From: Bordetella parapertussis
Lineage (GTDB): Bacteria; Pseudomonadota; Gammaproteobacteria; Burkholderiales; Burkholderiaceae_B
Assembly (NCBI GenBank): GCA_945868195.1
Contig: CAMBLP010000002.1
Location: 1-38,605, forward strand
Length of the DNA: 38,605 bases
Direction: 5' to 3'
A program made the translations under genes and the position numbers. Of this stretch, positions 17,498-26,109 are shown piece after piece (the first letter of the stretch is position 1; each line of letters begins with the position of its first letter). The notes under the pieces are model-generated. The model was not told the DNA's origin. It did no database searches and was given only the letters and a program-made list of their open reading frames with translations.

Positions 17498-18975
17498 AAC
17501 CAGTCTGGATCGTGGATGATGATCAAGCCATCCGCTGGGTGCTTGAAAAAGCCCTGAGCCGCGCTGGTATCGCGACACGCAGCTTCGTCGGAGCCAGTGA
17601 TGTATCGATTGCGCTTGAGTCCGAGCTTCCTGCCGCGCTGATTTCAGATATCCGGATGCCAGGCACGGATGGTTTTACACTGCTCAAGTTGGTCAAGGAA
17701 AAATATCCTAGCTTGCCAGTCATCATCATGACGGCCTATAGCGATCTTGACACTACCGTCAGTGCCTTTCAGGGGGGCGCATTTGACTACTTAGCCAAAC
17801 CCTTTGATATCAATGAGGCTGTTGCGCTCATTCAACGTGCCGTGCGAGAGCCTTCGCCAAGCGATGGCGAGAGTCTCTCTTCAACTTCTGAGCAAACGAC
17901 GACTTCTTCAAAATCTTCTGATAAAGGTATCTTGACTCAATCCTCCTCGGTGGCGATGCAGGAAGTGTTCAGAGCGATTGGACGTTTAGCCCATTCAAAC
18001 GTCACCGTATTGATTACGGGTGAATCCGGTACGGGAAAAGAACTTGTTGCGCGTGCTTTACATAGCCATGGCGTGCGCTCGAAAGGCCCATTCGTTGCCT
18101 TGAATACCGCTGCGATTCCTCGAGACCTTCTCGAAGCCGAATTGTTTGGTCATGAGCGTGGTGCTTTTACGGGCGCCAATTCATTACGTCGCGGACGTTT
18201 CGAAGAAGCGAGTGGCGGAACTTTGTTTTTAGATGAGATTGGCGATATGCCTTTTGAATTACAAACTCGCTTGCTGCGTGTTTTGTCTGACGGCACTTTC
18301 TATCGGGTAGGAGGGGCACAGCCTGTGAGTGTTGATGTCCGCATCATTGCCGCCACACACCAGCCTCTTGAAGAGCGTGTGAGGGAAGGTAAATTTCGTG
18401 AGGATTTATTTCATCGTCTGAATGTGATTCGCTTGCGACTCCCCCCTCTTAAAGAGCGGCGTGAGGATATTCCAGAGCTCGCCAGGCATTTTTTATCTGT
18501 GTGTGCGCGTGGACTAGGCGTTCCGGCCAAGCGTATTTCTGATCAAGCGATGCGAATGTTGACCCAATTCGATTTTCCTGGAAATGTCAGACAATTGGAG
18601 AACTTCTGTCATTGGCTTACCGTAATGGCACCTGGCCAAACAGTAGAAGTCAGCGATCTTCCTGCCGAAGTTCGCGCCGCCGATTTGCCTCAAAAACTCC
18701 CCAATCTTTCAGGTCTTGCGAGTCCTCAGACCTGGCAGCAACTCCTCGCTATCGAAGCAAATAACCGTCTTTCACGCTCTGACCCGGAAGTGTGGTCTGC
18801 CTTAACAAGGCAGTTCGAGCGCACAATTTTACAATCCTCGCTTGAGGTATGTCGTGGACGCCGCGTTGAGGCTGCCGCCAGACTTGGCATGGGACGAAAT
18901 ACTATTACTCGAAAACTTCGAGAATTGGGGATGGATTCTGGTTATGCCGAGAATCAACCTGAACTGACGAACTGA
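17494..18975 (+). CDS. glnG: Nitrogen response regulator NtrC (sigma-54 activator)
   Basis: Phosphorylation-dependent enhancer-binding protein activating sigma-54 promoters, presumably including glnA upstream. The receiver domain has Asp52 in ISDIRMPG and Lys in AKPFD. The AAA+ domain has Walker A GESGTGKE (from residue 176), the sigma-54 contact loop GAFTGA (223-228) and FLDEIGDMP. The C-terminal Fis-type helix-turn-helix (VEAAARLGMGRNTITRKLRE) binds DNA. The 493-residue length is a little longer than E. coli NtrC, partly from a Ser/Thr-rich linker after the receiver domain. Translation is coupled to glnL. Confidence 0.96.
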   Translation: MKPVWIVDDDQAIRWVLEKALSRAGIATRSFVGASDVSIALESELPAALISDIRMPGTDGFTLLKLVKEKYPSLPVIIMTAYSDLDTTVSAFQGGAFDYLAKPFDINEAVALIQRAVREPSPSDGESLSSTSEQTTTSSKSSDKGILTQSSSVAMQEVFRAIGRLAHSNVTVLITGESGTGKELVARALHSHGVRSKGPFVALNTAAIPRDLLEAELFGHERGAFTGANSLRRGRFEEASGGTLFLDEIGDMPFELQTRLLRVLSDGTFYRVGGAQPVSVDVRIIAATHQPLEERVREGKFREDLFHRLNVIRLRLPPLKERREDIPELARHFLSVCARGLGVPAKRISDQAMRMLTQFDFPGNVRQLENFCHWLTVMAPGQTVEVSDLPAEVRAADLPQKLPNLSGLASPQTWQQLLAIEANNRLSRSDPEVWSALTRQFERTILQSSLEVCRGRRVEAAARLGMGRNTITRKLRELGMDSGYAENQPELTN

Positions 18976-19014
18976 TTATTTTCTTTATTTTTAGGCACTA
19001 AGCTATCGTCTTCG

Positions 19015-19040
19015 ACTATTGAACGTTAAAATCCAATAGT
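19015..19040. repeat. Inverted repeat upstream of ridA
   Basis: ACTATTG at 19015-19021 and CAATAGT at 19034-19040 are perfect 7-base complements separated by 12 bases. They lie between glnG and the ridA ribosome binding site. No U-run follows, so a terminator is unlikely; an operator is possible, and the arms are short enough for chance. Confidence 0.4.
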
Positions 19041-19058
19041 TATTGATTAGGAGCAAAC

Positions 19059-19445
19059 ATGTCTAAACAAATTATCCATACCAATGCCGCGCCCGCAGCT
19101 GTCGGTCCTTATTCGCAAGCTGTGGCCGCGCCTGCCGGGAAAATGGTATTTTTATCAGGTCAGATTGGGCTCGTTCCAGAAACAGGTGTCATGGTTTCTG
19201 ACAGTTTCGAGCCACAAGTACGCCAATCCTTTGCGAACATGAAAGCCGTGATCGAAGCGGCGGGTGGTCGTCTTGAAAATATCGTCAAACTGACTTTGTT
19301 TCTCACGGACCTCAAGCAGTTTCCTGTCGCCAATAGCATCATGGCCGAGCTTATCCCTGAGCCATTTCCCGCACGCTCCACTGTCGGGATTAGCAGTTTG
19401 CCTAAAGATGCACAGTTTGAGATAGAAGCGATTATCGTTATTTGA
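19059..19445 (+). CDS. ridA: RidA family enamine/imine deaminase
   Basis: Hydrolyses reactive 2-aminoacrylate and related enamines or imines made by PLP enzymes, preventing damage; a cytosolic trimer. The 128-residue protein has the signatures VGPYSQAV, VFLSGQIGL, VKLTLFLTDL and PARSTVGISSLPKDAQFEIEA, with the substrate-binding arginine at 106. TTAGGAG is well placed before the ATG. It lies 83 bases after glnG and 27 bases before recG, so recG is probably co-transcribed. Confidence 0.95.
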   Translation: MSKQIIHTNAAPAAVGPYSQAVAAPAGKMVFLSGQIGLVPETGVMVSDSFEPQVRQSFANMKAVIEAAGGRLENIVKLTLFLTDLKQFPVANSIMAELIPEPFPARSTVGISSLPKDAQFEIEAIIVI

Positions 19446-19472
19446 CGATGCGTATCTGCCGCTGGAGTTGTC

Positions 19473-21545
19473 ATGCCTAGTTCGTTGGGTCGATCGCCTA
19501 AACGTCCTGCATCGTCTGATATGTCTGTACGTTCAAAATTCGAACGTCTCGGTTTGACAACGCCTGAATCACTGATCTTGCACCTTCCTCTTCGCTATGA
19601 AGATGAAACGCAGATACAAGACATCTCAGCTTTACGACCTGGTATGTCTGCACAGGTCGAAGGCGAGATTGTGCGCTCTGATGTCATTCTCAAACCTAGA
19701 CGCCAGTTGACGGCCGTTTTACGCGATGACACCGCTGAGATTGGATTACGTTGGCTCACTTTTTATCCTAGCCAGCAGAGCCAAATGCAAGCAGGTAAAC
19801 GCTGGCGTGTCCGCGGAGAAGTTCGAGGTGGCTTGTACGGCTATGAGTTGATACATCCTCGCATTTCAGCCCCTGGAGCACCTTTATCTGTGGCGCTCAC
19901 CCCGATCTACCCGACGACCGATGGTCTCTCTCAACCAAGCTTGCGTAAAGCCATTACTCAAGCATTGAAAAGCGCAGCCATGCAAGACACCTTGCCTCCT
20001 GCGCTTATTAAAAAGCTCGACTTGATGTCTTTTGAAGAGGCAGTCCGTACGATTCATGCCCCCACACCCGAGATGGATGCTCATGCGCTGATGGAGCATG
20101 AACACCCTGCATGGACAAGAATTAAATTTGATGAATTACTCGCTCAGCAGTTATCTCTCGCAGCCGCGCGAGCAGCTCGCCAAAGTAAACATGCTCAGCC
20201 CTATACGCATAAAACAAATCAGGGGCTTGTTGCCAAGCTTAAAAGTTCGCTCCCTTTCAAACTGACTGGAGCTCAACAACGCGTATCCGATGAAATAGCC
20301 GCTGATTTAGGACGTCGTTTTCCAATGTATCGTTTATTGCAAGGCGATGTTGGAAGTGGCAAGACCGTTGTAGCGGCTCTTGCTGCACTTCAGGCCATCG
20401 ATCATGGCGCGCAAGTTGCATTAATGGCACCCACCGAAATACTTGCCGAACAACATTACGTCAAGCTCAAATCTTGGTACGAGCCTTTAGGCGTCACTGT
20501 TTATTGGCTCGCTGGAAGCGTATCTGCAAAGGATCGTCGCGAAGCCTTACACGCCATTCGTACTGGAGAAGCAAAATTAGTGGTCGGCACTCAAGCGCTT
20601 ATTCAGGAAGGCGTGGACTTTCAATCACTTGGTTTGATCATTGTGGATGAACAGCATCGTTTCGGTGTGACTCAGCGTTTGACACTTTCACGCAAAGGCG
20701 AACACGTCGATCTCACTGAGTGGGTTCCTCATCAGCTGACGATGAGCGCGACACCCATTCCACGCACTCTCGCGATGACGTTTTATGCCGACCTAGAGGT
20801 ATCTTCGATAGACGAGTTGCCACCGGGACGTACACCTGTTGTGACTAAACTCATCGCCTCAGACCGTCGCAGCGAGTTGATTCAACACATTGTTCAGGCT
20901 TGCGATAAAGGGCAACAAACTTATTGGGTATGTCCCCTCGTCGAGGAAAGTGAAGCTTTGGATTTACAAACCGCGGTAGATACGCATAAAGACTTAGCTG
21001 AAGCACTAGTAGGCTTCAATGTCGGACTTGTGCACGGTCGTTTACCGACCGCAGAAAAAGCACGCGTCATGCAGGCATTTCGGATAGGTGAAATCGATGT
21101 GCTCGTCGCGACAACAGTGATTGAGGTCGGGGTTGATGTACCAAACGCCTCTATGATGGTGATCGAACATGCCGAACGTTTTGGTTTGGCGCAGCTACAT
21201 CAATTGCGTGGTCGAGTAGGGCGAGGTGCATTGCAGTCTGTTTGTGTTCTGCTTTATCAAACACCGTTATCTTTGATTGCGCGTCAACGCCTCAAAGCGA
21301 TGTATGAAACACAGGACGGTTTTGAAATCGCTCAACGTGATCTGGATTTTCGTGGACCCGGTGAAATGCTCGGTGCGCGACAATCAGGCATGGCTTTACT
21401 AAAGTTCGCTGATCTTGCGACCGATTCTGGCCTTGTCACTCTAGCGCGTGAGGTGGCAAAGGATCTACGACAATACGCACCCGAGGTGGTTGAAAAGCAC
21501 CTCGATCGATGGATGCGCGGTCGGGAGGATTTTTTACGCAGTTGA
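19473..21545 (+). CDS. recG: ATP-dependent DNA helicase RecG
   Basis: Double-stranded DNA translocase that remodels stalled forks and Holliday junctions. It has an N-terminal wedge/OB region (residues about 20-200, beginning with KFERLGLTTPESLILHLPLRYED). The helicase motifs are Walker A QGDVGSGKT (Lys297), the motif II box DEQH (392-395), TMSATPIPRTLAMT, and the late motifs ATTVIEVGVDVPNA and QLRGRVGRG. The 690-residue length is normal. recG followed by oxyR is a familiar proteobacterial arrangement. Confidence 0.97.
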   Translation: MPSSLGRSPKRPASSDMSVRSKFERLGLTTPESLILHLPLRYEDETQIQDISALRPGMSAQVEGEIVRSDVILKPRRQLTAVLRDDTAEIGLRWLTFYPSQQSQMQAGKRWRVRGEVRGGLYGYELIHPRISAPGAPLSVALTPIYPTTDGLSQPSLRKAITQALKSAAMQDTLPPALIKKLDLMSFEEAVRTIHAPTPEMDAHALMEHEHPAWTRIKFDELLAQQLSLAAARAARQSKHAQPYTHKTNQGLVAKLKSSLPFKLTGAQQRVSDEIAADLGRRFPMYRLLQGDVGSGKTVVAALAALQAIDHGAQVALMAPTEILAEQHYVKLKSWYEPLGVTVYWLAGSVSAKDRREALHAIRTGEAKLVVGTQALIQEGVDFQSLGLIIVDEQHRFGVTQRLTLSRKGEHVDLTEWVPHQLTMSATPIPRTLAMTFYADLEVSSIDELPPGRTPVVTKLIASDRRSELIQHIVQACDKGQQTYWVCPLVEESEALDLQTAVDTHKDLAEALVGFNVGLVHGRLPTAEKARVMQAFRIGEIDVLVATTVIEVGVDVPNASMMVIEHAERFGLAQLHQLRGRVGRGALQSVCVLLYQTPLSLIARQRLKAMYETQDGFEIAQRDLDFRGPGEMLGARQSGMALLKFADLATDSGLVTLAREVAKDLRQYAPEVVEKHLDRWMRGREDFLRS

Positions 21546-21626
21546 GGATTCAAGTGAGATTTTACTTCTCCTAGAAATATCTATTCTTGCAGTCAAACAA
21601 CGTGTTAATTGAAATTTGGATTTTTG

Positions 21627-22583
21627 ATGACTTTGACCGAACTGAAATACATTGTCGCTGTCGCCAGAGAGCGTCATTTTGGACGTGCTGCAGAGGCCTG
21701 TTTTGTGAGCCAGCCTACGCTCTCTGTTGCCATTCGTAAGCTCGAAGACGAGCTCGGTATCACATTGTTCGAACGTGGCGGTACTGAGGTCGGTGTCACG
21801 CCTATTGGTCAGCAAATTGTGTCTCAAGCGCAAAAAGTCCTTGAGGAAAGCGCCAATCTTAAAGAGCTTGCCCGACTGGGACACGATCCTTTGGCCGGCG
21901 CATTGCGCGTGGGCGTGATTCACACGATTGGCCCGTATCTTTTACCCAAACTTGTGCCAACTCAAATCGAACGAACGCCACAAATGCCTTTGATATTGCA
22001 GGAAAACTTTACTGTTCGCCTGATTGAACTGCTTCGTCAAGGGGAGATCGACTGTGCCATCATGGCTCTGCCGCTTCCAGATGCGGGCTTAATGACTCAG
22101 CCTCTTTATGATGAAGAATTTATTGTCGTGATCCCGGCCAGCCATCCCTGGGCTTCTCGTAAAACAATTTCTGCCGAAGACTTAAAACAACAAAATATGC
22201 TTCTTCTTGGCAGTGGCCACTGTTTCAGGGATCAGGTCCTTGAAGTTTGTCCTGAGTTATCGCGTTTTGCAGCCTCTAGCGAAGGCATTCAAAGAACTTT
22301 TGAAGGATCCTCGCTCGAAACCATACGCCATATGGTTGCAGCAGGGATTGGTATCACTGTGATGCCTCGCACTTCCGTGCCAAAAGAAGAGCGCAATAAC
22401 AAATTATTACGCTACATTCCTTTTGATCGTCCAATTCCAGATAGGCGTGTCGTGCTCGCTTGGCGTAAAAGCTTTCCTCGTGCCGTTGCGATTGATGCCC
22501 TCGCTCAAGCAGTCTATGCCTGTGCGTTACAAGATGTCAAAATGTTGCCTCAACAGTTGCAAGTACATACACAGGCGCCCTAG
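21627..22583 (+). CDS. oxyR: Hydrogen-peroxide-sensing regulator OxyR
   Basis: LysR-family regulator that senses peroxide through a reversible disulfide and controls antioxidant genes. The helix-turn-helix (FGRAAEACFVSQPTLSVAIRK) is at the N-terminus. The redox motif GSGHCFRDQVLEVCPE has its cysteines at exactly positions 199 and 208 when translation begins at the ATG at 21627, the same numbering as E. coli OxyR. This settles the start over an upstream TTG at 21609. The protein is 318 residues. It follows recG by 81 bases and is 9 bases before ubiA. I see no convincing OxyR tetramer-type site in the gap. Confidence 0.96.
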   Translation: MTLTELKYIVAVARERHFGRAAEACFVSQPTLSVAIRKLEDELGITLFERGGTEVGVTPIGQQIVSQAQKVLEESANLKELARLGHDPLAGALRVGVIHTIGPYLLPKLVPTQIERTPQMPLILQENFTVRLIELLRQGEIDCAIMALPLPDAGLMTQPLYDEEFIVVIPASHPWASRKTISAEDLKQQNMLLLGSGHCFRDQVLEVCPELSRFAASSEGIQRTFEGSSLETIRHMVAAGIGITVMPRTSVPKEERNNKLLRYIPFDRPIPDRRVVLAWRKSFPRAVAIDALAQAVYACALQDVKMLPQQLQVHTQAP

Positions 22584-22592
22584 GAACTGACC

Positions 22593-23447
22593 GTGATTTC
22601 TAAATTAAAACTCTACGGTCAATTGATTCGAATCGATAAACCTATTGGTATCTTGCTTTTACTCTGGCCAACCTTATGGGCCCTCTTTGCCGCCGCTGAA
22701 GGGATGCCTAGCCTTCATATTTTATTCGTGTTTATTTTAGGCACAGTTTTAATGCGCTCGGCAGGCTGTGCAATGAATGACTATTTCGATCGCGAGGTCG
22801 ACCCTCATGTCAAACGTACTCAGCTTAGAGTCATAGCGACGGGTGCTATCACGCCAAGAGAAGCGCTTTACGTTGCTGCAGCATTGGGATTGCTCAGTTT
22901 TTTTCTTGTATTAACAACAAATACCCTTACGATTTCTTTGGCAGCGATTGCCGTAATTTTGACGATCACTTATCCACTTTTCAAACGTTTTTTTGCGATT
23001 CCTCAAGCCTATCTTGGTATCGCTTTTGGCTTTGGAATCCCCATGGGTTTTGCTGCGATTCAAAATCAGGTTCCTGAAGTAGCCTGGTTATTATTGTGTG
23101 CGAATATTTTTTGGGCAATGGCGTATGACACTGAGTATGCAATGGTAGATCGTGATGATGACTTGCGCTTAGGCGTCAAATCCTCTGCCATCACCTTTGG
23201 ACGCTATGATGTACTGATCGTAGGGCTGTGTTATGCCATGACCCTTTTTTTACTGGGCATTGCTGGCGCTTGGCTCCAATATAGTTGGATTTTTTATGCC
23301 GCGCTTTCTGTTGCAGCCATGATTGCTACTCAGCATATGAAATGGATAAAAGAACGTGACCGACAAGCTTGCTTTAAAGCATTTCTACATAATACGTGGA
23401 TTGGTGCTGTCATTTTTATAGGTATTGCATTTGAAGTTTTAATCTAA
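22593..23447 (+). CDS. ubiA: 4-hydroxybenzoate octaprenyltransferase
   Basis: Integral membrane prenyltransferase that attaches the polyprenyl tail to 4-hydroxybenzoate in ubiquinone synthesis. The first Asp-rich motif NDYFDREVDPHVKRT begins at residue 62 and the second, DTEYAMVDRDDD, at residue 179; both bind Mg-diphosphate. Several hydrophobic helices are visible, for example IGILLLLWPTLWALFAA and AALSVAAMIATQ. Length of 284 residues is typical. The start is GTG at 22593 with TAGGA 7-11 bases upstream, which overlaps the oxyR stop. Confidence 0.96.
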   Translation: MISKLKLYGQLIRIDKPIGILLLLWPTLWALFAAAEGMPSLHILFVFILGTVLMRSAGCAMNDYFDREVDPHVKRTQLRVIATGAITPREALYVAAALGLLSFFLVLTTNTLTISLAAIAVILTITYPLFKRFFAIPQAYLGIAFGFGIPMGFAAIQNQVPEVAWLLLCANIFWAMAYDTEYAMVDRDDDLRLGVKSSAITFGRYDVLIVGLCYAMTLFLLGIAGAWLQYSWIFYAALSVAAMIATQHMKWIKERDRQACFKAFLHNTWIGAVIFIGIAFEVLI

Positions 23448-23457
23448 AGGTATTTTG

Positions 23458-24291
23458 ATGATTCACTTTCCCTCTGTGGCCTTTATTGGCGGTGGCAATA
23501 TGGCCAATGCCTTAGTTTCCGGCTTGCTCGCCCAGCATTGCCCCTCATCACAAGTGCACATCGTTGAGGTAGCAGATTCTTTACGTAAAACTTGGTCTGA
23601 GCGTGGCATGAGTACAAGCGCGTCGCCAGATGTACATCTACAAAACCACAAGGTTTGGATTTTTGCCGTCAAACCACAACAAATGAAAGATGTTGTTTTA
23701 CAGTGCAAACCCTGGATGACGCCCGAAACCTTGGTAATTAGTATCGCTGCAGGAATTTCAATTGCCTCGCTTGCGAATTGGTTAGGCTCCTCGCACGCTC
23801 CCTTTAACAATATTGTTAGGTGTATGCCCAACACACCCGCGCTCGTAGGAGCCGGTGTAACGGGGCTCGCTGCGCCTTCAGTGTTGTCCGCAGAGAACAG
23901 AATAACTGCAACCAATCTTTTGGCTTCTGTAGGTCAAACTGTTTGGGTCAAGGACGATGCCGCGATCGATGCTGTCACGGCACTTTCAGGTAGCGGTCCT
24001 GCTTATGTTTTCTTATTTCTTGAAGCGTTAATTCAAGGAGGGGAAGCTCTCGGCTTGACCTCTGACCAAGCTAAAGAACTCGCCATGGCAACGTTGGCTG
24101 GCGCAACCAAGCTTGCATGCGATTCGTCCGAAACACCCTCGACCCTTAGAGAGCGTGTCACTTCAAAAGGAGGCACGACTGCTGCTGCGCTGTCTGTCTT
24201 TCACGAGTCGCATTTTGTAGAGATTGTCACTCGAGCGATGCATGCTGCGGATCGACGCGCCGCCGAGCTCTCTACAGAGTTTGGCGTCTAA
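23458..24291 (+). CDS. proC: Pyrroline-5-carboxylate reductase
   Basis: Last step of proline synthesis: reduces 1-pyrroline-5-carboxylate with NAD(P)H. The N-terminal dinucleotide-binding motif is FIGGGNMANAL. The conserved middle part reads VRCMPNTPALVGAGVTGL, and the signature region contains ALSGSGPAYVFLFLEALI and VTSKGGTTAAALSVF. The protein is 277 residues from the ATG at 23458; a TTG directly before it is not needed. AAAGG lies upstream, 10 bases after the ubiA stop, so the two are co-transcribed. Confidence 0.96.
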   Translation: MIHFPSVAFIGGGNMANALVSGLLAQHCPSSQVHIVEVADSLRKTWSERGMSTSASPDVHLQNHKVWIFAVKPQQMKDVVLQCKPWMTPETLVISIAAGISIASLANWLGSSHAPFNNIVRCMPNTPALVGAGVTGLAAPSVLSAENRITATNLLASVGQTVWVKDDAAIDAVTALSGSGPAYVFLFLEALIQGGEALGLTSDQAKELAMATLAGATKLACDSSETPSTLRERVTSKGGTTAAALSVFHESHFVEIVTRAMHAADRRAAELSTEFGV

Positions 24292-24341
24292 AACTCTAAT
24301 TAATTTTTGAAAATTTTCAATGTTGCTTTTCATTTAACTGG

Positions 24342-25625
24342 ATGATGATCGTGAAAAAAGTTATTAGTTTTATCGTATTGCTTGGCGCGCTTATTGTCGT
24401 ATGGTTGGGTGCGAGTTTTTATTCTGCACACACCTCGGGTCAATACGTTACTTCTCTACCTGAACTCTACAAAAATAATGACGCCATACACATCAAAACA
24501 ATTGAACATCATCAATCTGCTTTTTCTTCATCAGGAAAGTTCGAAATTCGTTTTCCTAATTTCGCTCCAATTTCCAACGGAGGACCAACAGCAATCGGTT
24601 TGGTGATTCAATACAAAATTTCAAACCTTCTCATGCCAGACTCTGCAGGTCGTCTTGAGTGGAAGATGAGGGGTGTCGATTCGATTGATCCCATGCTCAA
24701 ACAGCTTTTCGGGCAAGGCCCGACGATGCATGGTAAAGGGCATATTGGGTATGGTGGTCAGCGTCATTCAAGCATTGAACTTTCAGAACTTTTATTCAAA
24801 GATCCACAAGCCGCATTGAAACTCACGCCCCTGACTGGAACTGCGACTTGGGATAATCAAACACTCCAATTAAAACTGCATTCCGATCATCTCAATGCAC
24901 GAACTGAATCTGTTATCACTGATTGGCGGGGTATGAGTATTGATATCAATCTCTCTAATCGTAATTTGGGATTAGGCACCTACTCTTTCGAAATCAATAA
25001 GGGCACCAGTGAATCATCCGCATTTGAAGGAATCAAACTCACTAAAACTGCCAGCCTATTGAATGATCGTTTCAATCTGGCTATTTCCCAAACAATGGAT
25101 CGCTATTCTTACGAGAAATTCAAGCTGAGTGATGTGAATCAAGAGTTTGTTATACGTGGCTTGGATAAAGACAGCGTCATGACTATCACAACTATTTTGC
25201 GTGATGCAAAAGACTTCAATAAAATGACGGGTGAAGAGCATTTAGCGTTATCCAAATCTTTGCGTGATTTGTTTAATAAAGGCTTTTCAATTGGCGTACC
25301 TCGCTTGGTAGCAAATGTAGAGGGCGGTTCGCTGAGTGGAGACCTGAACATCGAAGTCTTAAAGGTCGATGGAACCCCATCAGTTTTCTCCTCTTCTCAG
25401 CGTCTGCGTGCGACCGGACAAATTGTCTTAAATGGTAGGGGCGTATTGGATAAAGCCCAACAGACAACAGCCTTGATGCTTGGACTTGCAGTTAAAACAC
25501 CTGAAGGTCTTAAAACAAGTTTTGAATTTAACAACGGAGTACTTTCAGTGAACGGTAAAACATTTAACATCAAAGAAAATCTTAAATTTCTTGACGATAT
25601 TATTAATATCGCACTCGCTCTTTAA
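24342..25625 (+). CDS. DUF945 (YdgA-like) membrane-anchored protein
   Basis: A 427-residue protein with one N-terminal hydrophobic segment (about residues 5-27, VISFIVLLGALIVVWLGASFY), followed by a long hydrophilic, beta-rich region probably in the periplasm. It resembles the DUF945/YdgA family: SFYSAHTSGQY after the anchor, a repeating pattern of amphipathic strands, and a C-terminal VLSVNGKTFNI. Function is unknown for this family. It lies 50 bases after proC and ends at a strong terminator. By eye it is richer in A+T than its neighbours. Two tandem ATGs occur at the start; the ribosome binding site is weak. Confidence 0.7.
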   Translation: MMIVKKVISFIVLLGALIVVWLGASFYSAHTSGQYVTSLPELYKNNDAIHIKTIEHHQSAFSSSGKFEIRFPNFAPISNGGPTAIGLVIQYKISNLLMPDSAGRLEWKMRGVDSIDPMLKQLFGQGPTMHGKGHIGYGGQRHSSIELSELLFKDPQAALKLTPLTGTATWDNQTLQLKLHSDHLNARTESVITDWRGMSIDINLSNRNLGLGTYSFEINKGTSESSAFEGIKLTKTASLLNDRFNLAISQTMDRYSYEKFKLSDVNQEFVIRGLDKDSVMTITTILRDAKDFNKMTGEEHLALSKSLRDLFNKGFSIGVPRLVANVEGGSLSGDLNIEVLKVDGTPSVFSSSQRLRATGQIVLNGRGVLDKAQQTTALMLGLAVKTPEGLKTSFEFNNGVLSVNGKTFNIKENLKFLDDIINIALAL

Positions 25626-25640
25626 GCAACAACCAAGCAT

Positions 25641-25674
25641 AAAAAAAAGAGGATCCGAAGATCCTCTTTTTTTT
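25641..25674. terminator. Bidirectional rho-independent terminator
   Basis: A run of A, then GAGGATC, the loop CGAA, then GATCCTC and a run of T, forming a perfectly complementary stem of up to 15 base pairs. Because A-runs and T-runs flank it symmetrically, it can stop transcription from the DUF945 gene on the plus strand and from the convergent DUF35 gene on the minus strand. Confidence 0.93.
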
Positions 25675-25705
25675 GACTCTTGTCACGACACTTTCAAAAC
25701 GTTTA

Positions 25706-26107
25706 TTAAACTGGCGTAAACATTGGAACAGGAGGACCTTCCTCAGTCGTTGGCTTAAATACTAACCTGACTTTTTGTCCAATCCTAAGCGCAGCTAAAT
25801 CACAATCTACAATCTGAGTCATCATCGTGACGCCTTCATCGAGTGTGACATAAGCGATGCAGTACGGATTTGGATTGCCCCGTTGCATCACGCTCAGCGA
25901 GTAAATCGTGCCTTTGCCAGAGCCTTCTTTCCATTCTGTTTCACCGAAACAAAAGGGGCAGAGGGTACGAGGATACCAATGCGGTTGTTTGCAAGATTTA
26001 CAGTATTTGACTAAAAACTTACCCGTTTTGGCAGCCTCCCAAAAAGGTTGATTTCCTTGCTCTTCGGCAGGGGCTGGAATAGGATTGGGTTGATACATCA
26101 TCGTCAT
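25706..26107 (-). CDS. OB-fold/Zn-ribbon DUF35 protein, partner of the thiolase
   Basis: A 133-residue DUF35 protein: an N-terminal helix (QPFWEAAKTGKFLVKYC), a rubredoxin-like zinc ribbon with Cys36, Cys39, Cys50 and Cys53 (CKSC and CPFC), and an OB-fold ending VRLVFKPTTEEGPPVPMF. Such proteins form complexes with thiolase-like enzymes; known examples are the ChsH2-Ltp2 aldolase and archaeal HMG-CoA synthase-thiolase assemblies, where the OB-fold helps hold CoA. It starts 2 bases after the thiolase stop, so coupled expression and a physical complex are likely. Four closely spaced start codons make the exact N-terminus uncertain by three residues. Confidence 0.9.
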   Translation of the reverse strand: MTMMYQPNPIPAPAEEQGNQPFWEAAKTGKFLVKYCKSCKQPHWYPRTLCPFCFGETEWKEGSGKGTIYSLSVMQRGNPNPYCIAYVTLDEGVTMMTQIVDCDLAALRIGQKVRLVFKPTTEEGPPVPMFTPV

Positions 26108-26109
26108 GA

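Noticed and set aside
21546..21626. OxyR binding site for autoregulation upstream of oxyR
   Set aside because: A TAGA-AATA-TCTA palindrome is present, but the four spaced ATAG/CTAT half-sites needed for OxyR tetramers are not found.
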